From: CAVROP01 sp050012175
GTDB taxonomy: Bacteria > Acidobacteriota > Terriglobia > UBA7540
NCBI GenBank assembly: GCA_050012175.1
Contig: JBEKHR010000002.1
Span: 124,001 to 188,000, forward strand
Length of the DNA: 64,000 bases
Direction: 5' to 3'
Made by a program: the position numbers and the translations under genes. The first letter of the stretch is position 1; each line of letters begins with the position of its first letter. Below the pieces are notes generated by a model. The model was not told where the DNA came from and did not search any database. It saw only the letters and a list, made by a program, of their open reading frames with translations. Shown here piece after piece: positions 1 through 8,121 of this stretch.

Positions 1-24
1 ACATGACGAAGTAACCCCTCACCT

Positions 25-60
25 GGCTCCTGACTCCTGACTTCTGACTCCTGAATCCTA
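25..60. repeat. Heptamer repeat array upstream of ccmB
   Basis: Five degenerate 7-bp units of the TCCTGAC/TCCTGAA type run to 5 nt before the GTG of ccmB. The same word recurs at 9.1, 9.6, 11.5, 11.9, 15.4 and 53.4 kb. Confidence 0.8.
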
Positions 61-65
61 AGCAC

Positions 66-743
66 GTGCAAAGCCTCAGGATCATCTCGGCCATTTTCGC
101 GAAGGACCTCCGGGTCGAATGGCGCAATCGGGAGACGTTGGCCTCGATGTGCGTCTTTGGCATCCTGGTCGTGTTCCTGTTTAACTTCGCTTTCGAACCT
201 GCTCGTGAAGAGTCGCTGCGACTGCTTCCCGGCCTATTGTGGATTTCGTTTGCATTTGCCGGCGTGCTCTGTTTCAACCGGTGCTTCGCAGCCGAACGTG
301 AGAATGCCTGCCTGGAAGGGATGACGCTTGCGCCGGTCGATCCCGGTTTGATTTATCTGGGGAAGATGCTTGCCAATTTGGTGTTCCTGGGCATCGCCGA
401 GTCCGTCATCGTGTTCGCAGCCGGCCTCTGGTACAACTTCTCCTTTGTGCCTTCGCTCAGGTGGTTCGCTCTGATTACATTCTTGGGTACTGTGGGCTAC
501 GTCGCGGTGGGCACAACGTTCGGGGCCATCGCCGCCAACACCCGCATGCGGGAGGTGATGTTGCCGGTGTTGCAGTTTCCCATTGCCGTCCCGGTTTTCA
601 TCGCCGGTATCGAAGCTTCCACGGGAGCGCTCAAGGGCGATCCGCCCTCGCATTACATTGGCTGGATTAAGCTCGAGGCAGGCTTCGCCGTGGTTTTCAC
701 CGTGCTGTCGTACCTGTTGTTTGAATATGTTTTGGAGGAATAG
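66..743 (+). CDS. ccmB: Heme exporter protein CcmB
   Basis: Membrane subunit of the CcmABCD heme-handling complex of system I cytochrome c maturation, which loads heme onto CcmE in the periplasm. The 225-aa length is usual for CcmB. The protein has about six hydrophobic segments, the typical N-terminal KDLRVEWRNRET stretch and the FNRCFAAERENACLEG loop. It starts at GTG 66, directly after a heptamer array; no good Shine-Dalgarno is visible. ccmC and ccmD follow on the same strand, so this is a ccm operon; the ATPase gene ccmA probably lies just upstream of the window. CcmB identity is firm from sequence features and context. Confidence 0.93.
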   Translation: MQSLRIISAIFAKDLRVEWRNRETLASMCVFGILVVFLFNFAFEPAREESLRLLPGLLWISFAFAGVLCFNRCFAAERENACLEGMTLAPVDPGLIYLGKMLANLVFLGIAESVIVFAAGLWYNFSFVPSLRWFALITFLGTVGYVAVGTTFGAIAANTRMREVMLPVLQFPIAVPVFIAGIEASTGALKGDPPSHYIGWIKLEAGFAVVFTVLSYLLFEYVLEE

Positions 744-878
744 TCCGTTGTCAGTCGTCCGTTGTCAGTCGTCCGTTGTCCGTTGCTAGTGTTATGTCAC
801 ATTGGCCACTGGGAACTGACGACCACTGACCACTGACAACTACTACTGACTACTGACAACTGACTACTGACAACTGAC
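744..878. repeat. Heptamer array-loop-inverted array between ccmB and ccmC
   Basis: The left block (744-785) repeats GTCCGTT/GTCAGTC units. A loop of about 25 nt follows. The right block (811-878) repeats ACTGACA/ACTGACC/ACTACTG units, partly the reverse complement of the left block. It begins right after the ccmB stop and ends 5 nt before the ccmC start, so it fills the whole spacer. Confidence 0.85.
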
Positions 879-883
879 GTCTT

Positions 884-1582
884 ATGGGCAAAATCCTTTC
901 TCCCGCAGTCCACCTTTTCGTAACGCTGGCCTGGATGATCGTGGCGTACTGGATGATTTTTCTCTATGCGCCACAGGAGCTCACCATGGGCGAGGTGCAA
1001 CGGATTTTCTACATCCATGCGCCCTCGGGATGGGTGGCAGGGACGGCATATTGCATCGTTTTCCTCGGCAGTGTGGTCTATCTCTGGAAACGCTCCCCGC
1101 TCGCCGATGACCTCGCCCATGCCGCGGGAGAGGTAGGATTCATCTTCTGTTCGTGTCTCCTCGTCACGGGCCCTTTGTGGGCGAAGCCGGTGTGGGGCAT
1201 CTGGTGGACGTGGGATGCCCGGCTGACTCTGACCTTCGTTCTTTGGCTGCTCTTTGTCTCCTACTTGATGTTGCGCAGCTACGTGTCGAGTCCAGGGCGC
1301 GCTGCAACACTTGCTGCCGTTGTGGGTATCATCGGATTTGTGGACGTTCCGATCGATTATATGGCGATCCGCTGGTGGCGGACGCAGCATCCTCAACCCG
1401 TGATTGCGGGCGGGGAGGGTTCCGGCCTGGACCCTCGTATGTTTCTGACTTTCATGGTTTGCGTGGGCGCCTTTCATTGCTTGTTTAGCTATCTTCTTAT
1501 CCAACGCCTTCGGCTGGCCAGAGCGCGGCGTGAATTGAGCGCGATTCGGCGAGCGCTGGCGATTCGGCCGTCTGAGGACTAA
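884..1582 (+). CDS. ccmC: Heme exporter protein CcmC
   Basis: CcmC presents heme to the chaperone CcmE during system I cytochrome c maturation. This 232-aa inner-membrane protein has six predicted transmembrane segments and the tryptophan-rich WWD motif (WGIWWTWDARLT, about residues 107-118), which binds heme in this family. Conserved histidines flank the motif (IHAPSGW near residue 45 and the TQHPQP region). The ATG at 884 follows a heptamer array. ccmD begins 1 nt after its stop, so the two are almost certainly co-translated. Confidence 0.95.
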   Translation: MGKILSPAVHLFVTLAWMIVAYWMIFLYAPQELTMGEVQRIFYIHAPSGWVAGTAYCIVFLGSVVYLWKRSPLADDLAHAAGEVGFIFCSCLLVTGPLWAKPVWGIWWTWDARLTLTFVLWLLFVSYLMLRSYVSSPGRAATLAAVVGIIGFVDVPIDYMAIRWWRTQHPQPVIAGGEGSGLDPRMFLTFMVCVGAFHCLFSYLLIQRLRLARARRELSAIRRALAIRPSED

Positions 1583-1583
1583 C

Positions 1584-1745
1584 GTGGTCAACAAATACTT
1601 ACTTCTGGCTTTCTCTGCCCTCTGGGTGATCATCTTCCTTTATGCCTGGAGTCTCTCGCGGCGGCAGGCTCGCCTGGAGAAAGAGCTCGAGGAACTTAAG
1701 AACAAAGCGGGGAGAGGCCGCCCTTCCGATTCGCGACCCTCTTGA
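1584..1745 (+). CDS. ccmD: CcmD-like small membrane protein
   Basis: A 53-aa protein starting at GTG 1584, one base after the ccmC stop. It has a single transmembrane helix (residues about 5-24, with WVIIFLYAWSLSRR at its end) followed by a charged coiled helix (QARLEKELEELKNK). This is the layout of CcmD, the small subunit that stabilises the CcmABC-holoCcmE complex and allows release of heme-loaded CcmE. Sequence conservation in CcmD is low, so the call rests on size, topology, the aromatic-rich helix end and position directly behind ccmC. It is below the length cut-off of most automated ORF lists. Confidence 0.85.
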   Translation: MVNKYLLLAFSALWVIIFLYAWSLSRRQARLEKELEELKNKAGRGRPSDSRPS

Positions 1746-1914
1746 CCACCGGCTGCGTGCCACCAGTCATTCGTGCAGGCATGCCGGGAAGGAAATGCCC
1801 CATCTTCAGGCCGGGCCTGCCGGGGGCTAATGAGTGTGCGTGAAAACAGGCGAAGGCGCGTCGAGGCCCCGGCCGGGGGGATAAATCTTTGAAAACGCAA
1901 TGCCTGCCTGACCC

Positions 1915-2117
1915 GTCCCGATGTCTTTAACCCGAATTCGAAAGTTGGGAGCCGCCGGTCGAGCCGAATCAGTTGATTAGAGGCCCGTTTGACGCAGATA
2001 CCGGAGGAACAAAATGGTGCGGGTCGGGCGTAGGGGCATCCGCCGCGGCGGACGCTGTGCCCCTACAAGATGCACGTCGCACCCACGCCAACTTCCGAAT
2101 TCGGGTTTAATCGGGAT
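1915..2117. repeat. MITE-like long inverted repeat in the ccmD-FHA spacer
   Basis: The 590-bp spacer 1746-2334 has no convincing gene. It holds a long imperfect inverted repeat: a left arm 1915-1949 and a right arm 2088-2117 share ACCCGAATTCG-AAGTTGG, with a nested GC palindrome GTAGGGGC (2030-2037) / GCCCCTAC (2059-2066). The whole unit is about 200 bp. Nothing else recognisable is seen in 1746-1914 or 2118-2334. Confidence 0.65.
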
Positions 2118-2334
2118 AGTAGGGGGAAGTCTCCCGCCACGAGATTGCGGCCTCAACAAAGTTCTCACAAACACACTCTCGAGCGGATGCTAGCCCCTCC
2201 TCAAAACTTATGGTATATGTGGTTTTTCCAATTCAGTTACTAATAGCTCGCTACTTGAACCAATTGAAGCCACGAAAGCCTTCCCGGTCAAGCTGACTGG
2301 CCAGGCTGAACGACCTTGAAGGTGGGAGGCGAGA

Positions 2335-2856
2335 ATGGAAGTTCGATGTCCGCACTGCGCCAGCGTGCAGTCAGTCTCGGAGGACGTGTTCGGCATTCAC
2401 GAGAATGCGGATGTGGCCTGCCAGGCCTGTGGGAAGCCTTTCCGGGTTGTCAACCCCAAGGTCGCCACCTTGAGTATCGAGACCACGCGCAAGAGCGTCC
2501 CTACCGTCAATTTCGAATACACTGAGGACGGCCGCCTGCTGGCGCTGCCGAAGGACAAGAGGATCAGCCTAAAAGTCCTGGAAGGGAACGAGGCAGGCAC
2601 AGTTTATTCCGTGGCCAAGCCGCGCATCACGATCGGGCGTTCCCATGCCGACATCACTATCAACGACCGCGTGGTCTCGCGCCTGCATTGTGCGCTCGAG
2701 ATCAGCGAGGATTCGGTGCTTCTTCGCGATCTCGGCAGCACCAACGGCACGATTGTGGGCAGTCAGCTTGTTGAGACCGCGACCCTGACCAGCGGCTCGA
2801 CGTTCCGTGTAGGGACGCACATCTTTCAACTGCTGATCACTTCCAAAGGGGCATGA
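2335..2856 (+). CDS. Zinc-ribbon plus FHA domain protein
   Basis: 173 aa. Residues 1-40 hold a zinc ribbon of the MJ0042 type (CPHC at residues 5-8, CQAC near 29-32). Residues about 78-170 are a forkhead-associated domain with the canonical GRS (TIGRSHADI), SRLHC and GSTNGT motifs that read phosphothreonine. The start is ATG 2335 with GGGAGG-type Shine-Dalgarno sequence just upstream. Its last 4 bases overlap the start of a Ser/Thr kinase gene, so the two are translationally coupled. It is inferred to be a substrate or adaptor of that kinase. Confidence 0.9.
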   Translation: MEVRCPHCASVQSVSEDVFGIHENADVACQACGKPFRVVNPKVATLSIETTRKSVPTVNFEYTEDGRLLALPKDKRISLKVLEGNEAGTVYSVAKPRITIGRSHADITINDRVVSRLHCALEISEDSVLLRDLGSTNGTIVGSQLVETATLTSGSTFRVGTHIFQLLITSKGA

Positions 2857-4592
2857 AGAGAATTGGGCGTTACGAAATTGTCGAAGAAATAGGCCGAGGA
2901 GCCATGGCGGTAGTGTATAAAGCCTCCGACCCGACCATCGGCCGCCTCGTTGCCTTAAAGGTCCTTTCACTCCACTCGGCGGAGGGCGAAGCCACTGCCG
3001 GCGCGCAAGAGGTCTTCATGCGCGAGGTGCGGGCTGCCGGCCGTCTGACGCATCCTGCCATCGTTACCATTCACGATGCTTTTGAAGAACCGGAGGGCCA
3101 GTTGAGCTGCATCGTGATGGAACTGGTCGCAGGCCGCACGCTGGAGAAAATGCTCCTGGACGGCGCGCCCCTCGAAAGCGAGAAAGCCCTGGATATTACC
3201 CGGCAGGTTGCGGAAGGACTCGAATACGCCCACCAGCAACAGGTGATCCACCGTGACCTGAAGCCGGCGAATATCCTTGTGACCGAAGACGGGCGCGCCA
3301 AGATCACGGATTTCGGCATTGCCACAATCACGGCGCGTGAAGGCGCCGTCCGGACCCTGGGGGTGTCGGGCACGCCCTCCTTCATGTCGCCGGAGCAGGT
3401 CACCGGCGCGGACCTGGACGCCCGCAGCGACCTGTTCTCATTCGGCATCATCCTTTACCTGATGCTGACCGGGCAGAAGCCTTTCATGGGTGATTCAGCC
3501 GCGGTGATGTTCAAGATTGCCTACGCGGATCCGGTCTTGCCAAGTACCCTGAACCCCAAACTGACGCCCGCGCTCGATTACCTTATCCTGCGTTGCCTCG
3601 TCAAAGACCGCAACAAGCGATATGGCTCGGCCCGAGAACTGCTCGGCGACCTTGACGACATTCAAAACGGTCGCCCTCCGCGTTCACAGGCCGGTTTTTC
3701 GCAAATGGATTTGAAGACTGCTGAGCCCACTATCATTGCAGGAAAGCCGCTCAGCATTCCACCTCCGGCGGCAACTCTGCCTGCCCGGCAAAAAAGCAGG
3801 GCGCGCCTTGCGACCCTGGTCGCGACTCTCATGGTTTTGGGAGGTTTGATCGGCGCGGGTGCGTGGAGGTTAGGCCGGCGAGGGCCATCTCCGCCGTCGG
3901 CGGCTTCCACAAGTGGAACTTCGCCAGCCCTTCCTCAGCCCCCACCCGGTCAGGGACACGCGGCGCCGGGTCTGCCACCTGCTGCGCCTGGGGGAGAATC
4001 AAGCGCCGCTATGCAAGGTGGGACGGAGGCCAGGGAGATCGCACCGGGCGGTAGAAAAGTGACTTCGAAGCGCGGTTCCGCAACTTCAGCCAAGGCCGCT
4101 CCTCAGGAAATCAGCACCGCAAGCGCGGTCGCGGCATCAACTCCAACAGGCGCCGAGTCTCCAGCGGGGAAGTCTGGGCGCTCGTCCCTAACCCCTGCGT
4201 CCGCGACGAAAGCCGCCTCGCGAGACAGAATTGTTCAACTGGTCTGCAAGCACGATCTGAAGGAGGGAACCCTGACCGTCTCAAGCGGTGGCCAAGTGAT
4301 CTTTGAGGGAACTCTGAAAGGGAAGAAGAAAGGCGGCTTTCTGGGTATTAAGGGTGGCTTCGCCGGGACCTTCGCAAGGAGTATCCAGATCCCTACTAGC
4401 GCTCAAGACCTGACCGTGCGCGTGGTCACGAAAGATGGTTCAACCGACCTCAGCCGGATGACCGCCCCGCCTCCCACTGGAGGGGCCATACCCATGCTGC
4501 AAGTCGAAGTCAACCTCAACAAGCTGGCCCTCAACTGGCAAGCCCCCACCCAGCCCGTGCGTCAAGGAGCGGCGGTAGGCAGTAACCAGTAG
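2853..4592 (+). CDS. Membrane-anchored Pkn-type Ser/Thr protein kinase
   Basis: 579 aa. The kinase domain (residues about 7-270) shows the glycine loop GRGAMAVVY (14-22), catalytic lysine in VALK (36), the HRDLKPAN catalytic loop (about 132-139), DFG and the activation-segment SPEQ. A proline-rich linker leads to one transmembrane helix (about 313-336), then a Pro/Ser/Ala-rich segment and a small globular C-terminal domain, presumably periplasmic. The start overlaps the FHA gene by ATGA. The last codons (VGSNQ and stop) lie inside a heptamer array, so the C-terminus seems to have been extended or trimmed by that repeat. Confidence 0.93.
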   Translation: MKRIGRYEIVEEIGRGAMAVVYKASDPTIGRLVALKVLSLHSAEGEATAGAQEVFMREVRAAGRLTHPAIVTIHDAFEEPEGQLSCIVMELVAGRTLEKMLLDGAPLESEKALDITRQVAEGLEYAHQQQVIHRDLKPANILVTEDGRAKITDFGIATITAREGAVRTLGVSGTPSFMSPEQVTGADLDARSDLFSFGIILYLMLTGQKPFMGDSAAVMFKIAYADPVLPSTLNPKLTPALDYLILRCLVKDRNKRYGSARELLGDLDDIQNGRPPRSQAGFSQMDLKTAEPTIIAGKPLSIPPPAATLPARQKSRARLATLVATLMVLGGLIGAGAWRLGRRGPSPPSAASTSGTSPALPQPPPGQGHAAPGLPPAAPGGESSAAMQGGTEAREIAPGGRKVTSKRGSATSAKAAPQEISTASAVAASTPTGAESPAGKSGRSSLTPASATKAASRDRIVQLVCKHDLKEGTLTVSSGGQVIFEGTLKGKKKGGFLGIKGGFAGTFARSIQIPTSAQDLTVRVVTKDGSTDLSRMTAPPPTGGAIPMLQVEVNLNKLALNWQAPTQPVRQGAAVGSNQ

Positions 4593-4742
4593 GCAGAAGG
4601 CAGAAAGCAGTAGGCAGAAGGCCGTAAGCAGCAGAAGGCGGGCGAGGTTGTGCATAGTCCCGCCGCGGCGGGTCCGTCGTCAGTTGTGGAACACAACCCC
4701 ACCGCTGGGCGCTTTGTTGCAACGGACCACGGACAACCGGCC
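4574..4742. repeat. Heptamer arrays after the kinase gene
   Basis: 4574-4638 repeats GGCAGTA/GGCAGAA/AGCAGTA units and includes the kinase stop codon. A second set follows: TCCGTCGTCAGTTG (about 4672-4686), then its inverted form CAACGGACCACGGAC (about 4721-4736). The second set ends at the left boundary of the small transposon-like element. Confidence 0.8.
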
Positions 4743-4746
4743 ATGC

Positions 4747-5572
4747 GGTAGTGGGGTCTTTTAGCTTGTTCGTGACCTCAATCTCGGCGCCCTCAACGCT
4801 CGCTTGGCTTATCGTCGTTGTTGTGGCAGAATGTGTGCGAATGGCGCCGGATAAAACTAAAGAAGAGATCGGGGCCGCTTTGTCGGCTTTGTCCGCTGAC
4901 CCGTCACTGGGTTACCTTGCCGTAACAGCCAAGCCCGAAAATCCCATCCGCGACAGGGTGGCTTGGCACTTTCACCAGAATTTTCCATCCTTAATCGCCG
5001 CCCGCGAGTACACGGTTAACTCTGAGCGAAACCCCGATGGCTCAAAGAGGGTAGACCTGGCTCTCCTAGAACTCAACGACGCTGCACTCCGGAAGGTCGC
5101 GCTCGTGGAGTTCAAGGCCATGATCGCGCCCGACCCGTTAAGCAATCAGGAGCATCCGTTGATGGTGTCCTTGGTAGGCGACCTGGAAAAACTTCGTCGC
5201 CTCTCCCGTGTTCCACGATTCGGCGTGATGTTGATGGTCCACATCGAAGATGTCGAGCGGCTCATCCAGTATGGCCGCGCCGTCAAATTTATGGACAGTT
5301 TCCGCAGGTGGGCCAAGGAGCCTGATGCGCTTGAAAAGGCAATTGAGATCACCTCGGAGTTTTTCGACCGCGCCACATTCAACGTAAGTCCGTTAACAAT
5401 CAACCTTGGATCGGTATGGGGCGCAGGGATCAAGCTGACCTCCTTCATTCTGGAACCGCGATGAATGCGCTGGTCGGCTTGGAGTTTTGATCACGGTAGG
5501 CGTATCCGGTCAGATCCAGACCGCGCAGGAATCATTCAATGCGTTTCCATTAAGTAACTTGACCCCACTACC
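4747..5572. mobile_element. 826-bp transposon-like unit with 12-bp TIRs and 8-bp TSD
   Basis: Perfect 12-bp terminal inverted repeats GGTAGTGGGGTC (4747-4758) and GACCCCACTACC (5561-5572) are flanked directly by an 8-bp direct repeat GGCCATGC (4739-4746 and 5573-5580). This is the arrangement left by a cut-and-paste insertion. The only gene inside is a 207-aa protein with a possible nuclease core; no DDE, HUH or serine/tyrosine recombinase motif is seen. It may therefore be a non-autonomous element with cargo, or a new kind of element. Confidence 0.65.
4841..5464 (+). CDS. Hypothetical protein, possible PD-(D/E)XK nuclease fold
   Basis: 207 aa from ATG 4841; a GTG at 4751 would add 30 hydrophobic residues but falls inside the terminal repeat, so ATG is preferred. 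Residues about 60-95 read KRVDLALLEL...VALVEFKA, an acidic residue on one strand followed by E-x-K on the next, the core of PD-(D/E)XK nucleases. The rest is mixed alpha/beta without a family I can name. It is the only gene between the inverted repeats of the element. It might process DNA for that element or be an unrelated passenger. Function is not established. Confidence 0.6.
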   Translation: MAPDKTKEEIGAALSALSADPSLGYLAVTAKPENPIRDRVAWHFHQNFPSLIAAREYTVNSERNPDGSKRVDLALLELNDAALRKVALVEFKAMIAPDPLSNQEHPLMVSLVGDLEKLRRLSRVPRFGVMLMVHIEDVERLIQYGRAVKFMDSFRRWAKEPDALEKAIEITSEFFDRATFNVSPLTINLGSVWGAGIKLTSFILEPR

Positions 5573-5664
5573 GGCCATGCAAATAAATCGACGGCCCGTC
5601 GCTACGCATGCTACCATTTCATGGTTCGGTGAGTCTGTTCGGGAAGGAACCAGAGCATCGAACC

Positions 5665-5775
5665 TGTCAGACTTCGGGCTCTGTGCGACGGATGTTCGCG
5701 AACCCCGCCAGGTCCGGAAGGAAGCAACGGTAACGAGCCTCTCCGAGTGCCGCAGATCAACCCGAAGTCTGACCC
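5665..5775 (+). ncRNA. ffs: Signal recognition particle RNA (small bacterial type)
   Basis: About 108 nt. The universally conserved SRP domain IV core GGTCCGGAAGGAAGCA is at 5711-5726. A perfect 13-bp closing stem joins GTCAGACTTCGGG (5666-5678) to CCCGAAGTCTGAC (5761-5773). Location just upstream of dnaX-ybaB-recR is the usual one. It is a component of the Ffh ribonucleoprotein that targets membrane proteins co-translationally. Confidence 0.93.
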
Positions 5776-5780
5776 AACCT

Positions 5781-5867
5781 ATTTTGGATTTTAGATTTTG
5801 GATTCGAGCATGATACATGGGTCCAGCCTGAGCCTTGAGCGCAAATCCAAAATCTAAAATCCAAAAT
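5781..5867. repeat. 24-bp perfect inverted heptamer repeat between SRP RNA and dnaX
   Basis: 5781-5804 (ATTTTGG, ATTTTAG, ATTTTGG units) and 5844-5867 are exact reverse complements with a 39-nt loop. The left arm starts 8 nt after the SRP RNA stem and the right arm ends 11 nt before the dnaX ATG. A transcript would fold into a long AU-rich hairpin. It could act as an ffs terminator or as a fold near the dnaX start. Confidence 0.8.
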
Positions 5868-5878
5868 CGTCCTCTCCC

Positions 5879-7588
5879 ATGTCCTACCAAGTCATAGCCC
5901 GCAAGTACCGGCCTCAGGTCTTTGAGGATGTGGTGGGCCAGCGTCTGATCACCGACACCCTGAAAAACGCCATCCTCACCGAGCGCGTCGCACACGGGTA
6001 TATTTTCTCGGGCGCGCGAGGCGTAGGCAAAACCACCACCGCCCGCGTTCTTGCCAAGGCCCTCAACTGCGCCCAAGGCCCGACGGTCACACCCTGCGGG
6101 GAGTGTCCTTCCTGCCAAGAAATCACGGCGGGCAATTCCATTGACGTCCTGGAAATCGACGCGGCCTCAAACCGCGGAATCGATGAAATCCGCGAACTGC
6201 GCGAAAACGTGCGCTATCTTCCGGCGCGCGACCGCTACAAGATCTTCATCATCGACGAAGCGCACATGCTGACTACTGAAGCGTTCAATGCGCTGCTGAA
6301 AACCCTGGAGGAGCCTCCGCCCCGTTCGCTGTTCATCCTCGCCACCACAGAGCCACATAAACTCCCCTCCACCATCCAGTCGCGCTGCCAGCACTTCTCC
6401 TTCCGGCTGCTCGAATACCAGGAGATCTTCTCGCGCTTGCAATGGGTCTGCGCGCAGGAAAACATCAAGGCGGACGAAGGCGCCCTCAGCGCCGTCACCC
6501 AGGCTGCCGAAGGAAGCATGCGCGATGGCCTTTCTCTGCTCGACCAAGTCATCGCCTCCTGCGGAAACCAGCTCGAGGAAACGCGCGTCCGCCAGGTGCT
6601 GGGCGTGGTCCCCACCCAGTTGCTGAATAACATGGTGGAGGCCATCCACGCGGGGGACTCGCGGCGAGTTCTCGAGCTGTTGGGGCAGCTTGCGACGGAA
6701 GGTTATGAACTCGCGCATTTCTGCGCAGAACTCATCCGCGCCGTGCGCAACTTGATGGTGGCCAAGAGTTGCGGGGCGGAAAGCCCGCTGGTGCAGGTGG
6801 CGAGCGAGGAGCGGGCGCGGCTGGCGGAGCTGGCCAACCTTTTCGGCGAGGAAGACCTGGCTCGCTTCTTCAACCTCCTCTTGCGCACCGAAAGCGAAAT
6901 GCGCTACTCGCTCCAACCGCGCTTTCACCTGGAACTCGGGTTGATGAAGCTGGTGCACGCCCGGCGTCTTGCCTCACTCGAGGTGTTGCTGGCGCAGCTT
7001 GGCCAGCCTGGCTTGGTGGAGAAGACGATGGGAGCAGCGCCCAAAAACCTGGGCCCAGGTCCCGTTCGTTCCGTCCCGCTCAAGACCCAGGCGGCTGCAC
7101 CGCCACAGGAAAGCGTTAAGTCGCCGGTGGCTCCTGCGCCGCCGAGCACAGCGGTGGCCGCGCCTATGGCCGCAGTAGAAACGGTTCACCCCCCAGCCGC
7201 CGTTTCGACGCCGGCGGAAGATGCTCGGCTCTCCTCCATCAAAGCCGCTCTATTCGACCAATCCAAGCGGTTTCTGAGCAGTTGCCTGGATCATTTGTCC
7301 GGCTGGCGGTTCGAAAACGGCGAGGTCCGTTTTACTTTCGCGCGCAAGGACTCCTTGTACGCGGATCTTTTGAAGGCCCGCGAACAACAGGAGACGTTGC
7401 GGGCGGTGTGCGCCCAGGTGCTCGGCCAGCCCGTCAGGATTTATGTTACACTTGAAGAGCAGGGAGCCGAGGCTCAGGTCCCTCGGCTCAGCGCACGCGA
7501 GCGGGCAGAGCGCGACCCAGGGGTTGAAGCTTTCAGGAAGAAGTTTGATGGCGCCTTGGTGGACGTCCAAGACCTCAGCCGGGAGTGA
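5879..7588 (+). CDS. dnaX: DNA polymerase III subunit gamma/tau
   Basis: 569 aa. The clamp-loader ATPase opens the sliding clamp at the replication fork. Visible features: N-terminal YQVIARKYRPQ, Walker A GARGVGKTTTA (about residues 44-54), a four-cysteine zinc module (NCAQG...CGECPSC), Walker B IIDEAHML, the LLKTLEEPP segment and the sensor ATTEPHKLP. A Pro/Ala-rich linker precedes the C-terminal domain that contacts the polymerase alpha subunit. No A-rich frameshift site for a shorter gamma form was seen. The ATG at 5879 lacks a clear Shine-Dalgarno and follows a heptamer hairpin. It is followed 3 nt later by ybaB. Confidence 0.96.
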   Translation: MSYQVIARKYRPQVFEDVVGQRLITDTLKNAILTERVAHGYIFSGARGVGKTTTARVLAKALNCAQGPTVTPCGECPSCQEITAGNSIDVLEIDAASNRGIDEIRELRENVRYLPARDRYKIFIIDEAHMLTTEAFNALLKTLEEPPPRSLFILATTEPHKLPSTIQSRCQHFSFRLLEYQEIFSRLQWVCAQENIKADEGALSAVTQAAEGSMRDGLSLLDQVIASCGNQLEETRVRQVLGVVPTQLLNNMVEAIHAGDSRRVLELLGQLATEGYELAHFCAELIRAVRNLMVAKSCGAESPLVQVASEERARLAELANLFGEEDLARFFNLLLRTESEMRYSLQPRFHLELGLMKLVHARRLASLEVLLAQLGQPGLVEKTMGAAPKNLGPGPVRSVPLKTQAAAPPQESVKSPVAPAPPSTAVAAPMAAVETVHPPAAVSTPAEDARLSSIKAALFDQSKRFLSSCLDHLSGWRFENGEVRFTFARKDSLYADLLKAREQQETLRAVCAQVLGQPVRIYVTLEEQGAEAQVPRLSARERAERDPGVEAFRKKFDGALVDVQDLSRE

Positions 7589-7591
7589 GCG

Positions 7592-7903
7592 ATGAAAAAT
7601 CTGCAACAGATGCAACAAATGCTGAAGCAAGTCCAGCAGTTTCAGGAGCAGCTCCAGAAGCAATTGGACGAACTCGAAGTGCAAGGCTCGGCGGGTGGCG
7701 GCATGGTGAGCGTCAAAATGAATGGCCAGAAGCAACTCAGCGAAGTCCACATCGAATCGGAGCTTTTTGCATCCCATGACCTCGAAATGTTGCAGGACCT
7801 CATCCTGGTTGCCGTGAATGACGCAACCCGGAAGGTGGATGAACAACTCGCCAGCCAAATGGGAAACCTGGCGGGTGGGCTCAACATCCCCGGCCTGACC
7901 TGA
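7592..7903 (+). CDS. ybaB: Nucleoid-associated protein, YbaB/EbfC family
   Basis: 103 aa, full length for the family. The N-terminal half is a glutamine-rich helix (MKNLQQMQQMLKQVQQFQEQ). The core contains GGGMVSVKMNGQKQLSEVHIE, typical of this dimeric DNA-binding fold, followed by the C-terminal helix NDATRKVDEQLASQMGNL. It lies between dnaX and recR, the conserved order in many bacteria. It starts 3 nt after dnaX, so it is co-transcribed. Likely role: binding and bridging chromosomal DNA, with a link to repair or replication suggested by the neighbourhood. Confidence 0.95.
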   Translation: MKNLQQMQQMLKQVQQFQEQLQKQLDELEVQGSAGGGMVSVKMNGQKQLSEVHIESELFASHDLEMLQDLILVAVNDATRKVDEQLASQMGNLAGGLNIPGLT

Positions 7904-7911
7904 CGGGGGAA

Positions 7912-8118
7912 GAAACTGGAAAATGGAAAATGGAAACTGGTCTGACGCCGTCCCACCAAGCGCCAGTTTCCAAGTAGCGCTTTTCCAGTTTCCAGTTTCT
8001 ATTTTGGGTTCGGGAACCTGGAAATTGGAAAATAGAAACTAGAAACTGGTCTGACCTCATCCCATCGAGCGCCAGTTTCCATTTTCCAGTTTCCATTTTC
8101 TAGTTTCCAGTTTCGATT
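7912..8118. repeat. Two tandem heptamer hairpin modules between ybaB and recR
   Basis: Module 1 (about 7912-8003) and module 2 (about 8016-8118) each consist of GAAACTGG/GAAAATGG units, a loop starting TCTGAC and ending GAGCGC or AAGCGC, and inverted CCAGTTTCC units. The loops are related: GGTCTGAC-N8-CCCA-C-A-GCGCC in both. The second ends 3 nt before the recR ATG. Confidence 0.85.
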
Positions 8119-8121
8119 CCC

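Noticed and set aside
1746..1914. Riboswitch or leader RNA upstream of the FHA gene
   Set aside because: No known riboswitch core could be matched; only inverted repeats are visible.
5879..7588. Programmed frameshift in dnaX producing gamma
   Set aside because: No A-rich slippery heptamer with downstream hairpin was found.
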